A stretch of DNA of 64,000 nt, taken from JAFAXD01 sp963816775. GTDB taxonomy: Bacteria; Pseudomonadota; Alphaproteobacteria; Rhizobiales; Xanthobacteraceae. A model generated the notes under the pieces. The model did not search any database. It saw nothing but the letters and a program-made list of their open reading frames with translations, and was not told the DNA's origin. Made by a program: the position numbers and the translations under genes. The stretch lies in the NCBI GenBank assembly GCA_963816775.1, contig CAWFLX010000034.1:62001-126000 (forward strand), read 5' to 3'. Shown one piece after another: positions 17,151 through 28,721 of the stretch. The first letter of the stretch is position 1. Every line of letters begins with the position of its first letter.

Positions 17151-18388
17151 GAACGGTAATCGCCGTTGATCGCCACATACTCCTTGGTGAGATCGCAGGT
17201 GAGCATTCGGTCGCGCCCTTTGCCCAATCCAAGCGCGACCTTGAGCGTGATCTCCGGCCGCTTCATCACTGCGGAAACCGCGGCTTCGTCGTAGCCGGGA
17301 TCGCGCGCTCCGCGGTGTGCCACGCGAATGCCGCCGAACCAGATCGCGAGCTTGTCGCGATCGGCCGGCTCACCGGCCTTGCCGACCGCCATCACCACAC
17401 GGCCCCAGTTGGCGTCTTCGCCCGCGATCGCGGTTTTCACCAGCGGCGAGTTGGCGATCGAGCGCGCGATCTTGCGGGCCGACGGCTTCGACACCGCGCC
17501 CTCGACGATCACTTCCACGAGCTTGCGCGCACCTTCGCCATCGCGCGCGATCTGTTCGGAAAGACTGGCGAGCACACCATGGAACGCCTTGGCGAACGCA
17601 CGCAGGCGAGGGTCGCCGGCGCGCGCGATGCGGGGTGCACCGCGGGCAGCCGCTGTGCCGGTCGCGAACGCGAGCAGCGTATCGGACGTGGAAGTATCAC
17701 CATCGACCGTCACCGCATTGAACGTGTCCGCGACGCTCTCCTTGAGCAGGCCTTGCAACGCCGACGCGGTGAGCGGTGCGTCGGTGAACACGAAGGCCAG
17801 CATGGTCGCCATGTCGGGGGCGATCATGCCGGCGCCCTTGGCGATACCGTTGATGGTCACGGTGGCCTTGCCGAGCTTGGCGCTGGCGGTCGCGACTTTT
17901 GGAAACGTGTCCGTCGTCATGATCGCTTTGGCGGCGCTGAGCCAAATGTCGGCGCGGGCGTTGTGGACGAGTTCGTCCATCACCCCGGCGAATTTGTTGG
18001 CCTGCAAGGGTTCGCCGATCACGCCAGTTGATGCGAGCAGCACCTCGTTCTCCCGGCAGCCGATCGCCCTGATTGCAAGCTTGGCGGTGAGTTCTGTGGC
18101 GGCGCGGCCACTCTTGCCCGTGAACGCGTTGGCGTTGCCGGAATTGACGATGAGGGCGCGCGCCTTGCCCGACTTGAGCTTGGCACGGCACCAGTCGACC
18201 GGCGCGGACGGGCACTTCGAACGGGTCAGCACGCCGCCCGTCGTCGTGCCGGGCTCGAGCAGCACCATCAGCACGTCGGTGCGATTGGCGTATTTGATGC
18301 CGGCCGCCGCGGTCGCGAGCCTGACGCCGTCGATGGTCGGGAGGTCGGGAACGCGGGTCGGGGCGAGGGGAGAGATCGAGCCGGTCAT
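17147..18388 (-). CDS. argJ: Bifunctional glutamate N-acetyltransferase / N-acetylornithine acetyltransferase
   Basis: Transfers acetyl from N-acetylornithine to glutamate in the cyclic arginine pathway. The 413-residue precursor has the self-cleavage motif KGAGMIAPDMATMLAF; Thr195 becomes the N-terminal nucleophile of the beta chain. SGNANAFTG (residues 83-91) and the C-terminal VAINGDYRS are also family hallmarks. Whether it is mono- or bifunctional cannot be told from sequence. mutT overlaps its end and a PPIase gene lies about 195 nt upstream; that order is common in Rhizobiales. Confidence 0.95.
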   Translation of the reverse strand: MTGSISPLAPTRVPDLPTIDGVRLATAAAGIKYANRTDVLMVLLEPGTTTGGVLTRSKCPSAPVDWCRAKLKSGKARALIVNSGNANAFTGKSGRAATELTAKLAIRAIGCRENEVLLASTGVIGEPLQANKFAGVMDELVHNARADIWLSAAKAIMTTDTFPKVATASAKLGKATVTINGIAKGAGMIAPDMATMLAFVFTDAPLTASALQGLLKESVADTFNAVTVDGDTSTSDTLLAFATGTAAARGAPRIARAGDPRLRAFAKAFHGVLASLSEQIARDGEGARKLVEVIVEGAVSKPSARKIARSIANSPLVKTAIAGEDANWGRVVMAVGKAGEPADRDKLAIWFGGIRVAHRGARDPGYDEAAVSAVMKRPEITLKVALGLGKGRDRMLTCDLTKEYVAINGDYRS

Positions 18389-18583
18389 GTCTTTTAAGCC
18401 TTTACGCCGTTGTTTGCCGGATTTGTCCCATCCGTGTGTGTTGGCGCGGTGACATTAGCCCACCATCCGGCGGAGTGTGAGCGGTCCGCCGATAGGATCA
18501 TGCACTGAATTGATTCATTGGCGTGCGCCGGTCGGGCGCGCGCCTGGGGCAAGCCCGGGCGAACCGCGTGCCGCGAAGAAGCG

Positions 18584-19495
18584 TTACTTCCCGACCGGCG
18601 CCGCTGGCGCTGGTACGCTCGCTGCCGGCGGAGGAACTGCGGGCGCGGGGGTTCCTGGCTTGGTGTCCAGGCGTTCGATCTTGGCTTGCGTGCGCAGCTT
18701 GTTCACGAGCTCGGCTTGGGATTGCTGGATGACGACGGTCGCCAGCTGATCCTTGACCTGGTCAAAGCTCGGCAGCTGCTTCTTGCGCTTGTCCTCAACC
18801 TTGATGATGTGCCAGCCGAACGCTGTTTTCACCGGGTCGGAGATCTTGCCTTTGTCGAGCTTGAACGCGGCATCTGCGAACTCGGGCACCATCTGATCTT
18901 TGGTGAAGTACCCGAGATCGCCGCCATCGGCCGCGGCCGGATCCTTCGACTTCTGCTTGGCGAGCTCGGCGAAGTCGGCGCCTTTCTTCAGCTCCGCCGC
19001 GATGGCCTTGGCCTGGTCTTCGTTCTCGACCAGGATATGGCGCGCGCGAACCTCCTGCTCGTCTCCCATCTGTTTGACGGCGTCGTCATAGACCTTGTGC
19101 ATGGCCTGTTCGCTCACGTCCTTCTGAGCGACCTGACGCAACATCAGCCCGGCCAGAAGTTTCTGACGCATGGCGGCGAAACGGCGCTTGAAGTCGTCGC
19201 TCCCGCTCAAACCCTGCTCCTCGGCGGCGCGACTGAGGAGGATCATGTCGATCAGATGGGTAACGAGATAGTTGCGGCGCGCGTCTGGTGAAGCGTCTTG
19301 CGGCAAGCTCGCACCGATCTCCTCCTCGGCGAGCGCGAGGTCGCTGGCGCGGATTTCGACGCCGTCGACCTTGGCGACGACGGGGTCCGCTGCGGGCGGC
19401 GGCGTTTGGGCCGAGGCGGCCGACGCGCACACCGCGAGCGCCGCGGCCAACAACACACGGCGCCACGGGCCGGCTGCAAGAACTTGGTACGACAT
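18584..19495 (-). CDS. Periplasmic peptidyl-prolyl isomerase, PpiC/parvulin type
   Basis: A 303-residue exported foldase. Residues 1-28 form a signal peptide (RRVLLAAALAVCASAASA). A SurA-N-like helical region follows (about 35-130), then the parvulin domain (about 140-235) with VRARHILVENEDQAKAI, DLGYFTKDQMVPEFADAAF and AFGWHIIKVEDKR. The C-terminal 60 residues end in a Pro/Ala-rich stretch. The ATG at 19495 follows a GAGGAA ribosome site and begins the signal peptide directly; the longer frame to 19633 does not. It is divergent from secA, which carries such proteins to the periplasm. Confidence 0.9.
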   Translation of the reverse strand: MSYQVLAAGPWRRVLLAAALAVCASAASAQTPPPAADPVVAKVDGVEIRASDLALAEEEIGASLPQDASPDARRNYLVTHLIDMILLSRAAEEQGLSGSDDFKRRFAAMRQKLLAGLMLRQVAQKDVSEQAMHKVYDDAVKQMGDEQEVRARHILVENEDQAKAIAAELKKGADFAELAKQKSKDPAAADGGDLGYFTKDQMVPEFADAAFKLDKGKISDPVKTAFGWHIIKVEDKRKKQLPSFDQVKDQLATVVIQQSQAELVNKLRTQAKIERLDTKPGTPAPAVPPPAASVPAPAAPVGK

Positions 19496-19893
19496 GATGC
19501 GTTCCTCGCGCGTCGCGCGGTTTTGATCGGCGGATCGGTCGGCTGACCTGGGCAGACACTCGCCCAAACAGGCCCCTATGGCAACGAAACAATGGCGCCA
19601 TAACAGCCGCAAACGACGGCATGATTGCGGCACGCGCCGATTGACAAGGGTTGGACCCCCCCCTATGTGTCGGCCAAACTCGCCGGTCCGCCCCGCCGGA
19701 CGATCGGTCGCGCCCTGCAGCAGCCCAAAATGCGCGTTAGGATGGGGAACTGGGGTCGGTCGTTCATCCGTCGGGCCTGCGCGAGTATCACGTGAGTTGC
19801 GAGTTCGTGCAGCCCGCCTGGATTGGGGGCCGAGCTCGGTGCAATAGGACGGGCTCGGGCAGACGCCGAGTTCCGGCGAGAAAGGATCCCGGC
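19496..19893. other. Divergent promoter region between PPIase gene and secA
   Basis: 398 nt between two divergent genes. It must contain both promoters, but no clear -35/-10 pair stands out. The secA-proximal end has GAGAAAGGA upstream of the ATG as ribosome site. No repeat or RNA gene was recognised. Confidence 0.4.
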
Positions 19894-22683
<2,790 letters not shown>

Positions 22684-22701
22684 GGCGGCACCGTTATGTA
22701 G

Positions 22702-22727
22702 AAAACGCCGGGCTTGCCCGGCGTTTT
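22702..22727. terminator. Intrinsic terminator after secA (bidirectional)
   Basis: AAAACGCCGGGC and GCCCGGCGTTTT form a perfect 12-bp stem around a 2-nt centre, with A-tract on the left and T-tract on the right. It lies 19 nt after the secA stop and 41 nt before the end of the convergent L,D-transpeptidase gene, so it can serve both. Confidence 0.9.
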
Positions 22728-22767
22728 CATTACGGCAATCCGCGGTCGTTGGCGCGCGGCGCGCTTC

Positions 22768-24195
22768 TTACCTGCTAAATCCGGAGGTCGACCAGCGGCT
22801 CTCGAACGAGTTCGATTGAGCCGGAGCCTGCGCGGGCGTGCTTGCGTTGCCGCCATCGGACTGCGTCGATGGGGCTTCGGCCATCTGCTGCGGCTTGGGT
22901 TTACTGTCAGCGGCCACCTGCTGCGGCTTCGGCTTCGCAGCTTGCGCCACCGCCGTCGGCGGCGCCTGCTTGGGCTTGGCCTTAGGCGCCGGCGCCGCTG
23001 CGACGCGGGTCTCTGTTTGTGCAGGTTGCGCGGGTTGCGGATTGAACGCGCGCGAGACTGATGCGGTCAGGCGATTCCATGCGCTCTCGGTCGGTTCGGC
23101 AGATCCCAACTCGTTCATCGGCGAGGCCGCTGCACGCATCGGCGCGGCGGCTCCGCTGTCGTCCGTGCCTGGTTCGCGCGGAGGGTTGACGTTGTTGCCC
23201 ATGTCGCCTGGCTGTGCGCCCGCGACCTTGGTGTGGTTCGAGTATGAATCCCACGGATTATTGGGCCTCAACCGCGCCAAGAACACCGAATGCATGCCGC
23301 CATCGCTGCCGGTGCGCACGGCCACGGTCGGCACGCCGCGCTGGACGTGTTCTGCCATTTTGCGCTCGTCCTCGGCCTGCTTCTCCTTGACGGCGGCGGC
23401 GATCTCTTTGGGCATCTGATACGCAGGGCAAGCGGCCCGCGGGCTGAAGTTAATCGGCGCGCCACCAGGGGACACCGCGTCGAACACATAGTGTTTGTCG
23501 CAGACGTCGACCTTGGGCTCTTGGCGCGTGACTTCGAAGACGTCGTTCCCCTGCTTGATCATGCGCCAGAATGCCATGTTCGGGCTGTTGCGGTGCTTAG
23601 CCATGTTCACCGGGGTCATCCGGAACGGGTAAGCCTGCACCTGGAACGCCTTCTGTCCGCCGAAGAACGAGTCGCGGCCGAGCGCAAAGATTTCGCCGAT
23701 CTGTTCGTCGGTCATGGCGTAGCAGCCGGCCGACGAGCAGTCGCCATGCACCATCAGGAATGCGCCGCTGCGATCGTTCGCTTTGTCGTAGGCATTGGGG
23801 AAGCCGAGATTGAACGACAGGTAGTAATTCGAGTTCGGATTCATCTGCGCCGGGGTGATCGTGTAGAAGCCCTCGGGCGCCTGGCGATCCCCGGCCTTGA
23901 CCTTGGGACCGAGCTCTCCCGACCAGCGGCAGATCGGATAGGTTTTCAGGTGTGCGTATTTGCCGTCGGCGTCCTGCTTCCAGACTTCGAGTTCCGATTC
24001 CTCTTTGAAGATCCGGACCAGGATCGGCGAGTCTTTCGGCATATTCTTGTGCTCGAGCTCCCCGACCATGTCGGGAGAGAGCGGCCGAACAGCTTTGGCA
24101 GGAAGGGTGACGTTGTCGGTATCGCAACCAGCCAACGCGATCGCGCTAGCAAGCGCTGCCGACGCGAGCAGAGCGCGTACAATACGACGTTGCAA
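22768..24195 (-). CDS. Lipoprotein L,D-transpeptidase, YafK type
   Basis: Predicted cell-envelope enzyme that forms or cleaves 3-3 peptidoglycan or protein-peptidoglycan links. A lipoprotein signal ends in the lipobox LAGC. The catalytic segment MVHGDCSSAGCYAMTDEQI has the His and Cys expected of the HG...SxGC motif. After about residue 290 the protein becomes Ala/Pro/Lys/Gln-rich and disordered to the end. A TTG at 24195 is preferred (475 residues) because it places the signal peptide at the N-terminus behind GGGGGA; an in-frame ATG at 24234 adds 13 residues and has no ribosome site. A second, unrelated-branch L,D-transpeptidase lies at 55933-57009. Confidence 0.85.
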   Translation of the reverse strand: MQRRIVRALLASAALASAIALAGCDTDNVTLPAKAVRPLSPDMVGELEHKNMPKDSPILVRIFKEESELEVWKQDADGKYAHLKTYPICRWSGELGPKVKAGDRQAPEGFYTITPAQMNPNSNYYLSFNLGFPNAYDKANDRSGAFLMVHGDCSSAGCYAMTDEQIGEIFALGRDSFFGGQKAFQVQAYPFRMTPVNMAKHRNSPNMAFWRMIKQGNDVFEVTRQEPKVDVCDKHYVFDAVSPGGAPINFSPRAACPAYQMPKEIAAAVKEKQAEDERKMAEHVQRGVPTVAVRTGSDGGMHSVFLARLRPNNPWDSYSNHTKVAGAQPGDMGNNVNPPREPGTDDSGAAAPMRAAASPMNELGSAEPTESAWNRLTASVSRAFNPQPAQPAQTETRVAAAPAPKAKPKQAPPTAVAQAAKPKPQQVAADSKPKPQQMAEAPSTQSDGGNASTPAQAPAQSNSFESRWSTSGFSR

Positions 24196-24401
24196 GATAT
24201 CCCCCAATATCCCCGATCCGTGATCGGACCCCATCAAATCGTTAACCAGGAGATGTGGTCTAACCAAGGCGAACGAGACGAACGAGACCTTCATCACGGC
24301 CGTAGTGAACGGACCGTAAACCCGCACCAACCAGCTGGATTTCATAGTTAATTTTGAAAGTCCCGGGACCCCGGGTGTTGCACAAAAGCCGCGGTCAACG
24401 A

Positions 24402-25358
24402 CTAACCGAGCACGCGTCCGATGCTCAGGAATTTGTCACGCCGGTTGCGGCGGATGGTGTCGCGATCAAGCCCCTTGAGTTCGGCAAATATCCGCTCGAT
24501 CGCGGTGCCGGTCGAAGCAATTGCGACGCCAGGGTCGCGATGCGCGCCGCCGGTCGGCTCGCGCACGATCTCATCGATGATGCCGAGCCGCATCATGTCG
24601 TCGGCCGTGATTTTCATGTTGGTGGCCGCGTCCTGAGCTCGCGCCGTGTCGCGCCACAGGATCGATGCGGCGCCCTCCGGGGAGATCACGCTGTAAATCG
24701 CGTGTTCGAGCATGAGCACCCGGTTGGCGGTCGCCAGTGCAATGGCTCCGCCCGAGCCGCCTTCGCCCACGATGACGGCGACGTTCGGCACGCCCAGGTT
24801 AAGGCTCGTCTCGGTCGAACGGGCGATCGCTTCGGCTTGGCCGCGCTCTTCGGCGCCGATGCCCGGATAGGCGCCGGCGGTGTCCACGAGTGCGATGACC
24901 GGAATGTCGAAGCGGTCTGCCATGTCCATCAGGCGCGCCGCCTTGCGATAGCCTTCCGGCCGCGCCATGCCGAAATTGTGCTTGAGCCGGCCTTCGGTGT
25001 TCGACCCCTTTTCGTGACCGATGACGCAGACACTTTCGCCGCGAAAACGACCGAACCCGCCAACGATTGCTTCATCGTCGCCGAATTTGCGATCGCCGGA
25101 GAACGGCGTGAAGTCGGCGATCAGTCCCGCCACGAAGTCGAGACAATGCGGGCGTTGCGGATGGCGGGCGACCTGTGTTTTTTCCCAAGGACTGAGATTG
25201 GCGTAGAGTTCCTCGAGCGCGCCCGCCGCCTTGGCTTCCAGGCGGGAGATCTCCTCGCCAATCGCGACGGTGTTGCCGGCGTCCGAGAACGCCCGCAGTT
25301 CCTCAACTTTGGCCTCGAGCTCGGCCACCGCTTTTTCGAAATCGAGATAAGTACGCAT
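24402..25358 (-). CDS. accA: Acetyl-CoA carboxylase carboxyltransferase subunit alpha
   Basis: Half of the carboxyltransferase that makes malonyl-CoA for fatty acid synthesis; the partner AccD is not in the window. The 318-residue protein begins with the coiled N-terminal helix (FEKAVAELEAKVEELR) and has the crotonase-like core with HPQRPHCLDF, ALVDTAGAYPGIGAEERGQ and GEGGSGGAIALATANRVLMLEHAIYSVISPEG. Length is normal. Ten bases upstream of the ATG lies the CTAG end of a decayed paired-hairpin repeat, which also separates it from xerD. Confidence 0.96.
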   Translation of the reverse strand: MRTYLDFEKAVAELEAKVEELRAFSDAGNTVAIGEEISRLEAKAAGALEELYANLSPWEKTQVARHPQRPHCLDFVAGLIADFTPFSGDRKFGDDEAIVGGFGRFRGESVCVIGHEKGSNTEGRLKHNFGMARPEGYRKAARLMDMADRFDIPVIALVDTAGAYPGIGAEERGQAEAIARSTETSLNLGVPNVAVIVGEGGSGGAIALATANRVLMLEHAIYSVISPEGAASILWRDTARAQDAATNMKITADDMMRLGIIDEIVREPTGGAHRDPGVAIASTGTAIERIFAELKGLDRDTIRRNRRDKFLSIGRVLG

Positions 25359-25362
25359 CGGC

Positions 25363-25411
25363 GGGACACTAGCAAATTAATGATTTGGGTGGGTTTTTTG
25401 GAGTTGATGGT
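25363..25411. repeat. Decayed copy of the paired-hairpin CTAG element
   Basis: From GGGACACTAG at 25363 the sequence runs with few differences alongside the centre of the copy at 57064-57230: end of hairpin 1, the linker ending ATGATT, and the T-rich start of hairpin 2. The second CTAG and the core GAAGTTC have mutated, and the outer arms are absent. It lies between accA and xerD. Confidence 0.6.
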
Positions 25412-25452
25412 CCGGTGGCGCGGCGATGCCCTTGCTTCTGCGTACCGCCAGA

Positions 25453-26394
25453 TCAATGCGGGTCGGCGAGCGGATGGAGGTCGCGCACCAGGCTCTTGAG
25501 CCGTTCTTCGAGCACGTGGGTATAGATCTGGGTCGTCGAAATGTCGGCATGCCCGAGCAGGGTCTGCACGACCCGCAGGTCGGCGCCGTTCTGCAAAAGG
25601 TGGCTCGCAAACGCGTGGCGCAAGACGTGCGGGCTCACGCGCGCCGGCGGTACGCCCGCGCTAACGGCCAATTCCTTGAGCTCCCGTGCCGCGTGCTGGC
25701 GGGTCAGATGTCCGCTCTCCCCGAACGACGGAAACAGCCACTTCGCGGCCCCGCGCTCATCGCCGAGCGCCGCCAAGTACGTCCGCATCGCCTCGTGCGC
25801 GGCCGTGTTGAGCGGCACCAGCCGCTCGCGGTTGCCCTTGCCGCGGACCACCAGCATGCGCCGGTCTTGGCGTGCCGCCGATGCCGGAAGCGCGATGAGC
25901 TCGGACACGCGCAGCCCGCTTGCGTAAAGCACCTCCAGGAGACAGACCAGTCGCAAGGCGCGCAGGCGCCGGATCGGCACGCCGTCCTCGTTGGCGCGCG
26001 CGTGCGCGCACGTGAGCAGTTGATCGACTTCCGCGACCGAAAGAATTTTGGGCAACGCGCGGCCGCGGCGCGGGCCCTCGATGACGGCCGCCGGATCTTC
26101 AGCGCGATGGCCTTCCGCATAGAGAAACCGATACAACTGGCGAAGTGCCGACAGCCGGCGGGCGACCGAGGGAATCTTCAAGCCGCGCTTGGCGAGGGCG
26201 CCAAGGTAGCCGCGCAACTCGTCCGTGGTGGCGTTAGCGATTGCGCTTCCGTTGGTGGCGAGATGCGCCGAGAGGTCGCCGAGGTCATGCGCGTAGGCTG
26301 CGAGTGTGTTCTTGCCCGCACCGCGCTCAGCGGCCAGCATATCGAGGAAGAGCGCGATCAGGCGTTCGTCCGAGTTGTTGCCACGCCGCGGCAT
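25453..26394 (-). CDS. xerD: Site-specific tyrosine recombinase XerD
   Basis: Works with XerC at dif to resolve chromosome dimers. The 313-residue protein has a SAM-like N-terminal domain (1-100) and the catalytic residues Arg162 (SGLRVSEL), Lys186 (RGKGNRER), His256-x2-Arg259 (HVLRHAFASHLL), His282 (LLGHADIS) and Tyr291 (TQIYTHV). Length and QNGADLRVVQTLLGH fit XerD. The ATG is only 3 nt from the CTAG of an intergenic repeat, so its upstream region is supplied by that element. It lies next to accA in the usual Rhizobiales order. Confidence 0.93.
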   Translation of the reverse strand: MPRRGNNSDERLIALFLDMLAAERGAGKNTLAAYAHDLGDLSAHLATNGSAIANATTDELRGYLGALAKRGLKIPSVARRLSALRQLYRFLYAEGHRAEDPAAVIEGPRRGRALPKILSVAEVDQLLTCAHARANEDGVPIRRLRALRLVCLLEVLYASGLRVSELIALPASAARQDRRMLVVRGKGNRERLVPLNTAAHEAMRTYLAALGDERGAAKWLFPSFGESGHLTRQHAARELKELAVSAGVPPARVSPHVLRHAFASHLLQNGADLRVVQTLLGHADISTTQIYTHVLEERLKSLVRDLHPLADPH

Positions 26395-26397
26395 CGC

Positions 26398-26462
26398 CTA
26401 GTGTCCCGATTCTGATGCGAGCGTGCGGCAAAGTTGTAGGAACTTCAAATCCACCACACTAG
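26398..26462. repeat. Short derivative of the paired-hairpin CTAG element
   Basis: A 65-bp unit bounded by CTAG at both ends. Its left end (CTAGTGTCCCGATTC) equals the outer left arm of the full copy at 57064, and its right end (GGAACTTCAAATCCACCACACTAG when read through) equals that copy's outer right arm. The two inner arms and the linker are missing, as expected of an internal deletion. It fills the whole space between xerD and the small membrane-protein gene. Confidence 0.75.
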
Positions 26463-26608
26463 TGCTGCTTATAGAAACGATCGGGGGGAACCGTGACCGT
26501 GATCTCGCGCGAACTGGGATTAACGAAGGTGGCAAGGGCGAAGACCACGCCGTAGCCGAGCCCGCCGATGATGCCGATCACGAGGAGAAATCGGAGAAGG
26601 CTGGGCAT
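26459..26608 (-). CDS. Small single-span membrane protein, 49 residues
   Basis: ATG at 26608, TAG at 26461-26459. The product begins MPSLLRFLLVIGIIGGLGYG, one transmembrane helix, and ends REITVTVPPDRFYKQH outside it. A short conserved protein with this helix and an REITVTVPP-like tail lies between xerD and aroK in many Rhizobiales as far as I recall; its function is unknown. Codon use and the hydrophobic pattern support a real gene. The stop codon is part of the CTAG edge of the neighbouring repeat. It is divergent from aroK. Confidence 0.75.
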   Translation of the reverse strand: MPSLLRFLLVIGIIGGLGYGVVFALATFVNPSSREITVTVPPDRFYKQH

Positions 26609-26812
26609 GCGACGACTCAGGTTCTCCGCAAGCGTCCGGCGGTCGGTGAGGCCATCTTCCCGGCGGAAACATGCTCAAAATCAAGTGGTTAGAAGTGCGG
26701 TCCCGGAGCACCCCGGGGCCCGTGCGAGCGAATAGGCCCACGTTCGTGCCAGCCTGGCAAGAGGGTCGAAAGGGCGTTGTACCGCCAACCGCTTTGTGTG
26801 ACGTTGGCCGCC

Positions 26813-27397
26813 ATGTCTGAAGCCGCCGTTCAAAGCGCCTCGGCCTCCAATGCAGGCGCGATCGTTGCGAAATTGGGCCGGCGATCCATCGTTCTGGTTG
26901 GCATGATGGGCGCCGGCAAGTCCTCGATCGGTCGCAGGCTGGCGGCCGAACTGGGCCTTCCGTTCGTCGACGCCGACACGGAGATCGAAACCGCCGCGGG
27001 CATGACGATCCCCGAAATCTTCGAAGCGCATGGCGAGCCCTATTTTCGCTCGGGCGAAGCCCGCGTGATTGCCCGGCTGCTCGATGGTGGACCGCAGGTG
27101 TTGGCAAGCGGCGGGGGCGCGTTCATCAACCCGCAGACCCGCGCGTTGATCCGCGAGCGCAGCGTGTCGGTCTGGCTCAAGGCCGACGTCGAGGTGCTGC
27201 TGCGGCGGATCAGGCGCCGCTCGGATCGCCCGCTGCTCAAGACCGATGATCCGGAGCAGGTGTTGCGGCGCCTAGTCGATGAGCGTTACCCGGTTTACGC
27301 CGAGGCCGACGTCACCATTTACTCGCAAGATGTCGCACATGAAGCGATCGTTGCCGACATCCTGACAGCGCTCGCGGCTCGTCTCCACACCACGTAA
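26813..27397 (+). CDS. aroK: Shikimate kinase
   Basis: Phosphorylates shikimate at the 3-position in chorismate synthesis. The 194-residue protein has the P-loop GMMGAGKSSIGRRLA (about 30-44), the shikimate-binding DADTEIE, the GGGAF segment and the LID region with RSDRPLLK. The N-terminus has about 20 extra residues before the core strand. ATG at 26813 is preferred to a TTG at 26777. aroB follows after 37 nt, so the two form the standard aroKB operon. Confidence 0.95.
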   Translation: MSEAAVQSASASNAGAIVAKLGRRSIVLVGMMGAGKSSIGRRLAAELGLPFVDADTEIETAAGMTIPEIFEAHGEPYFRSGEARVIARLLDGGPQVLASGGGAFINPQTRALIRERSVSVWLKADVEVLLRRIRRRSDRPLLKTDDPEQVLRRLVDERYPVYAEADVTIYSQDVAHEAIVADILTALAARLHTT

Positions 27398-27434
27398 GGC
27401 ATCTCGTGCAGAAGATGCGGCCCGAGAGGACACC

Positions 27435-28559
27435 ATGACTGCCCCCGTGCGCACGACCGAGACCATGGTCAAGGTGGAGCTTGGCGATCGCGCCTATGAC
27501 ATCGCCATTGGACGCGGGCTGTTGGCGTCGCTCGGCGCCCGGGTCGGCGCGCTCAAGCCGGGTGCCAAGGCGGCAATCGTCACCGACGAGACGGTGGCCA
27601 AGCACTACCTGGCTCCTGCGATTTCGGCACTGGCCGCTTCGGACATCGCCGCAACCCCCATCGTCGTGCCGCCGGGTGAGGCCTCGAAATGCTTTGCGAT
27701 CCTGGAGCGCGTGTGCGACGCGTTGCTCGCCGCCAAGATCGAGCGCGGCGACGTTGTGATTGCGCTCGGCGGTGGAGTGGTCGGCGACCTCGCAGGCTTT
27801 GCGGCGGCAGTGATCCGCCGCGGCATAGACTACGTGCAGGTGCCGACGACGTTGCTGGCGCAGGTCGATTCGTCGGTCGGCGGGAAGACCGCGATCGATT
27901 CCCGCTACGGGAAGAACCTGATTGGCGCCTTTTATCAGCCGATCTTGGTCGTAGCCGACACGGCATTGCTGGACACCCTCAGCGTGCGTGAATTCCGAGC
28001 CGGGTACGCGGAAGTCGCCAAGTATGGATTGCTCGGTGACGCCGGCTTCTTCACGTGGCTCGAGGCGAGTTGGAAGGATGTGTTCGCCGGCGGCGCTGCG
28101 CGCGAGCACGCGATTGCCACCAGCTGCCGTATGAAAGCTGAGATTGTCGGCCGCGACGAACGTGAGAGCGGCGAGCGCGCGCTCCTCAATCTGGGTCACA
28201 CCTTTGGTCACGCGTTCGAGGCTGGGGCCGGCTTCTCCGACCGTCTGTTGCACGGCGAAGCGATCGCGATCGGAATGTCGATGGCGCTTGCGTTCTCGGC
28301 CCGGCAACGGCTGATTTCTTCGGCGGACGCCGATCGCGCGCGGCGCCATCTTGTCGACGTGGGCCTGCCGACGCGTGCGTCGGACGTGACGGGCGGCGTG
28401 CCGGACCTCGACAGCCTCATGGACCTCATCGCCCAGGACAAGAAAGTCAAACGCGGCCGGCTGACCTTCATTTTGACGCGCGCGATCGGACAGGCGTTTG
28501 TCGCCAACGACGTCGACGCCGCGGAGGTGCGCGCGTTTCTTGCCGAGCAGCTCGCCTAG
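27435..28559 (+). CDS. aroB: 3-Dehydroquinate synthase
   Basis: Converts DAHP to 3-dehydroquinate, step two of the shikimate pathway, with NAD and a divalent metal. The 374-residue protein has the NAD-binding GGGVVGDLAGFAAA, the substrate region TTLLAQVDSSVGGKTAID, and the metal ligands Glu in AGYAEVAKYGLL and the His residues in NLGHTFGHAFEA and LLHGEAIAIGM. Length is normal. Its TAG stop (28557-28559) is embedded in the CTAG that opens a paired-hairpin element, so the end of the gene coincides with the repeat boundary. Confidence 0.96.
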   Translation: MTAPVRTTETMVKVELGDRAYDIAIGRGLLASLGARVGALKPGAKAAIVTDETVAKHYLAPAISALAASDIAATPIVVPPGEASKCFAILERVCDALLAAKIERGDVVIALGGGVVGDLAGFAAAVIRRGIDYVQVPTTLLAQVDSSVGGKTAIDSRYGKNLIGAFYQPILVVADTALLDTLSVREFRAGYAEVAKYGLLGDAGFFTWLEASWKDVFAGGAAREHAIATSCRMKAEIVGRDERESGERALLNLGHTFGHAFEAGAGFSDRLLHGEAIAIGMSMALAFSARQRLISSADADRARRHLVDVGLPTRASDVTGGVPDLDSLMDLIAQDKKVKRGRLTFILTRAIGQAFVANDVDAAEVRAFLAEQLA

Positions 28560-28721
28560 TGCCGCCGATTTGAAGTTCCTACAGCGATGGCCGCAAACTC
28601 GTCAGGAACTTCAAATCGAAAAGCGGCACTGGAATCATATAATTGCTAGTGCCCCTTTGCTTCCGAAGTTCGTGCTAGAGGTCGCCGCGGTGTATCACGA
28701 ACTTCGGATGCGGGGCACTAG
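28556..28721. repeat. Paired-hairpin CTAG element, full copy (166 bp)
   Basis: Hairpin 1: CTAGTGCCGC then CGATTTGAAGTTCCT, closed by AGGAACTTCAAATCG, AAAA, GCGGCACTGG. Linker AATCATATAATTG. Hairpin 2: CTAGTGCCCC, TTT, then GCTTCCGAAGTTCGTG, closed by CACGAACTTCGGATGC and GGGGCACTAG. Both loops contain GCCGC. The A-rich and T-rich bulges both lie on the arms next to the linker. The element overlaps the aroB stop and runs directly into a GAGCATG palindrome. Confidence 0.85.
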
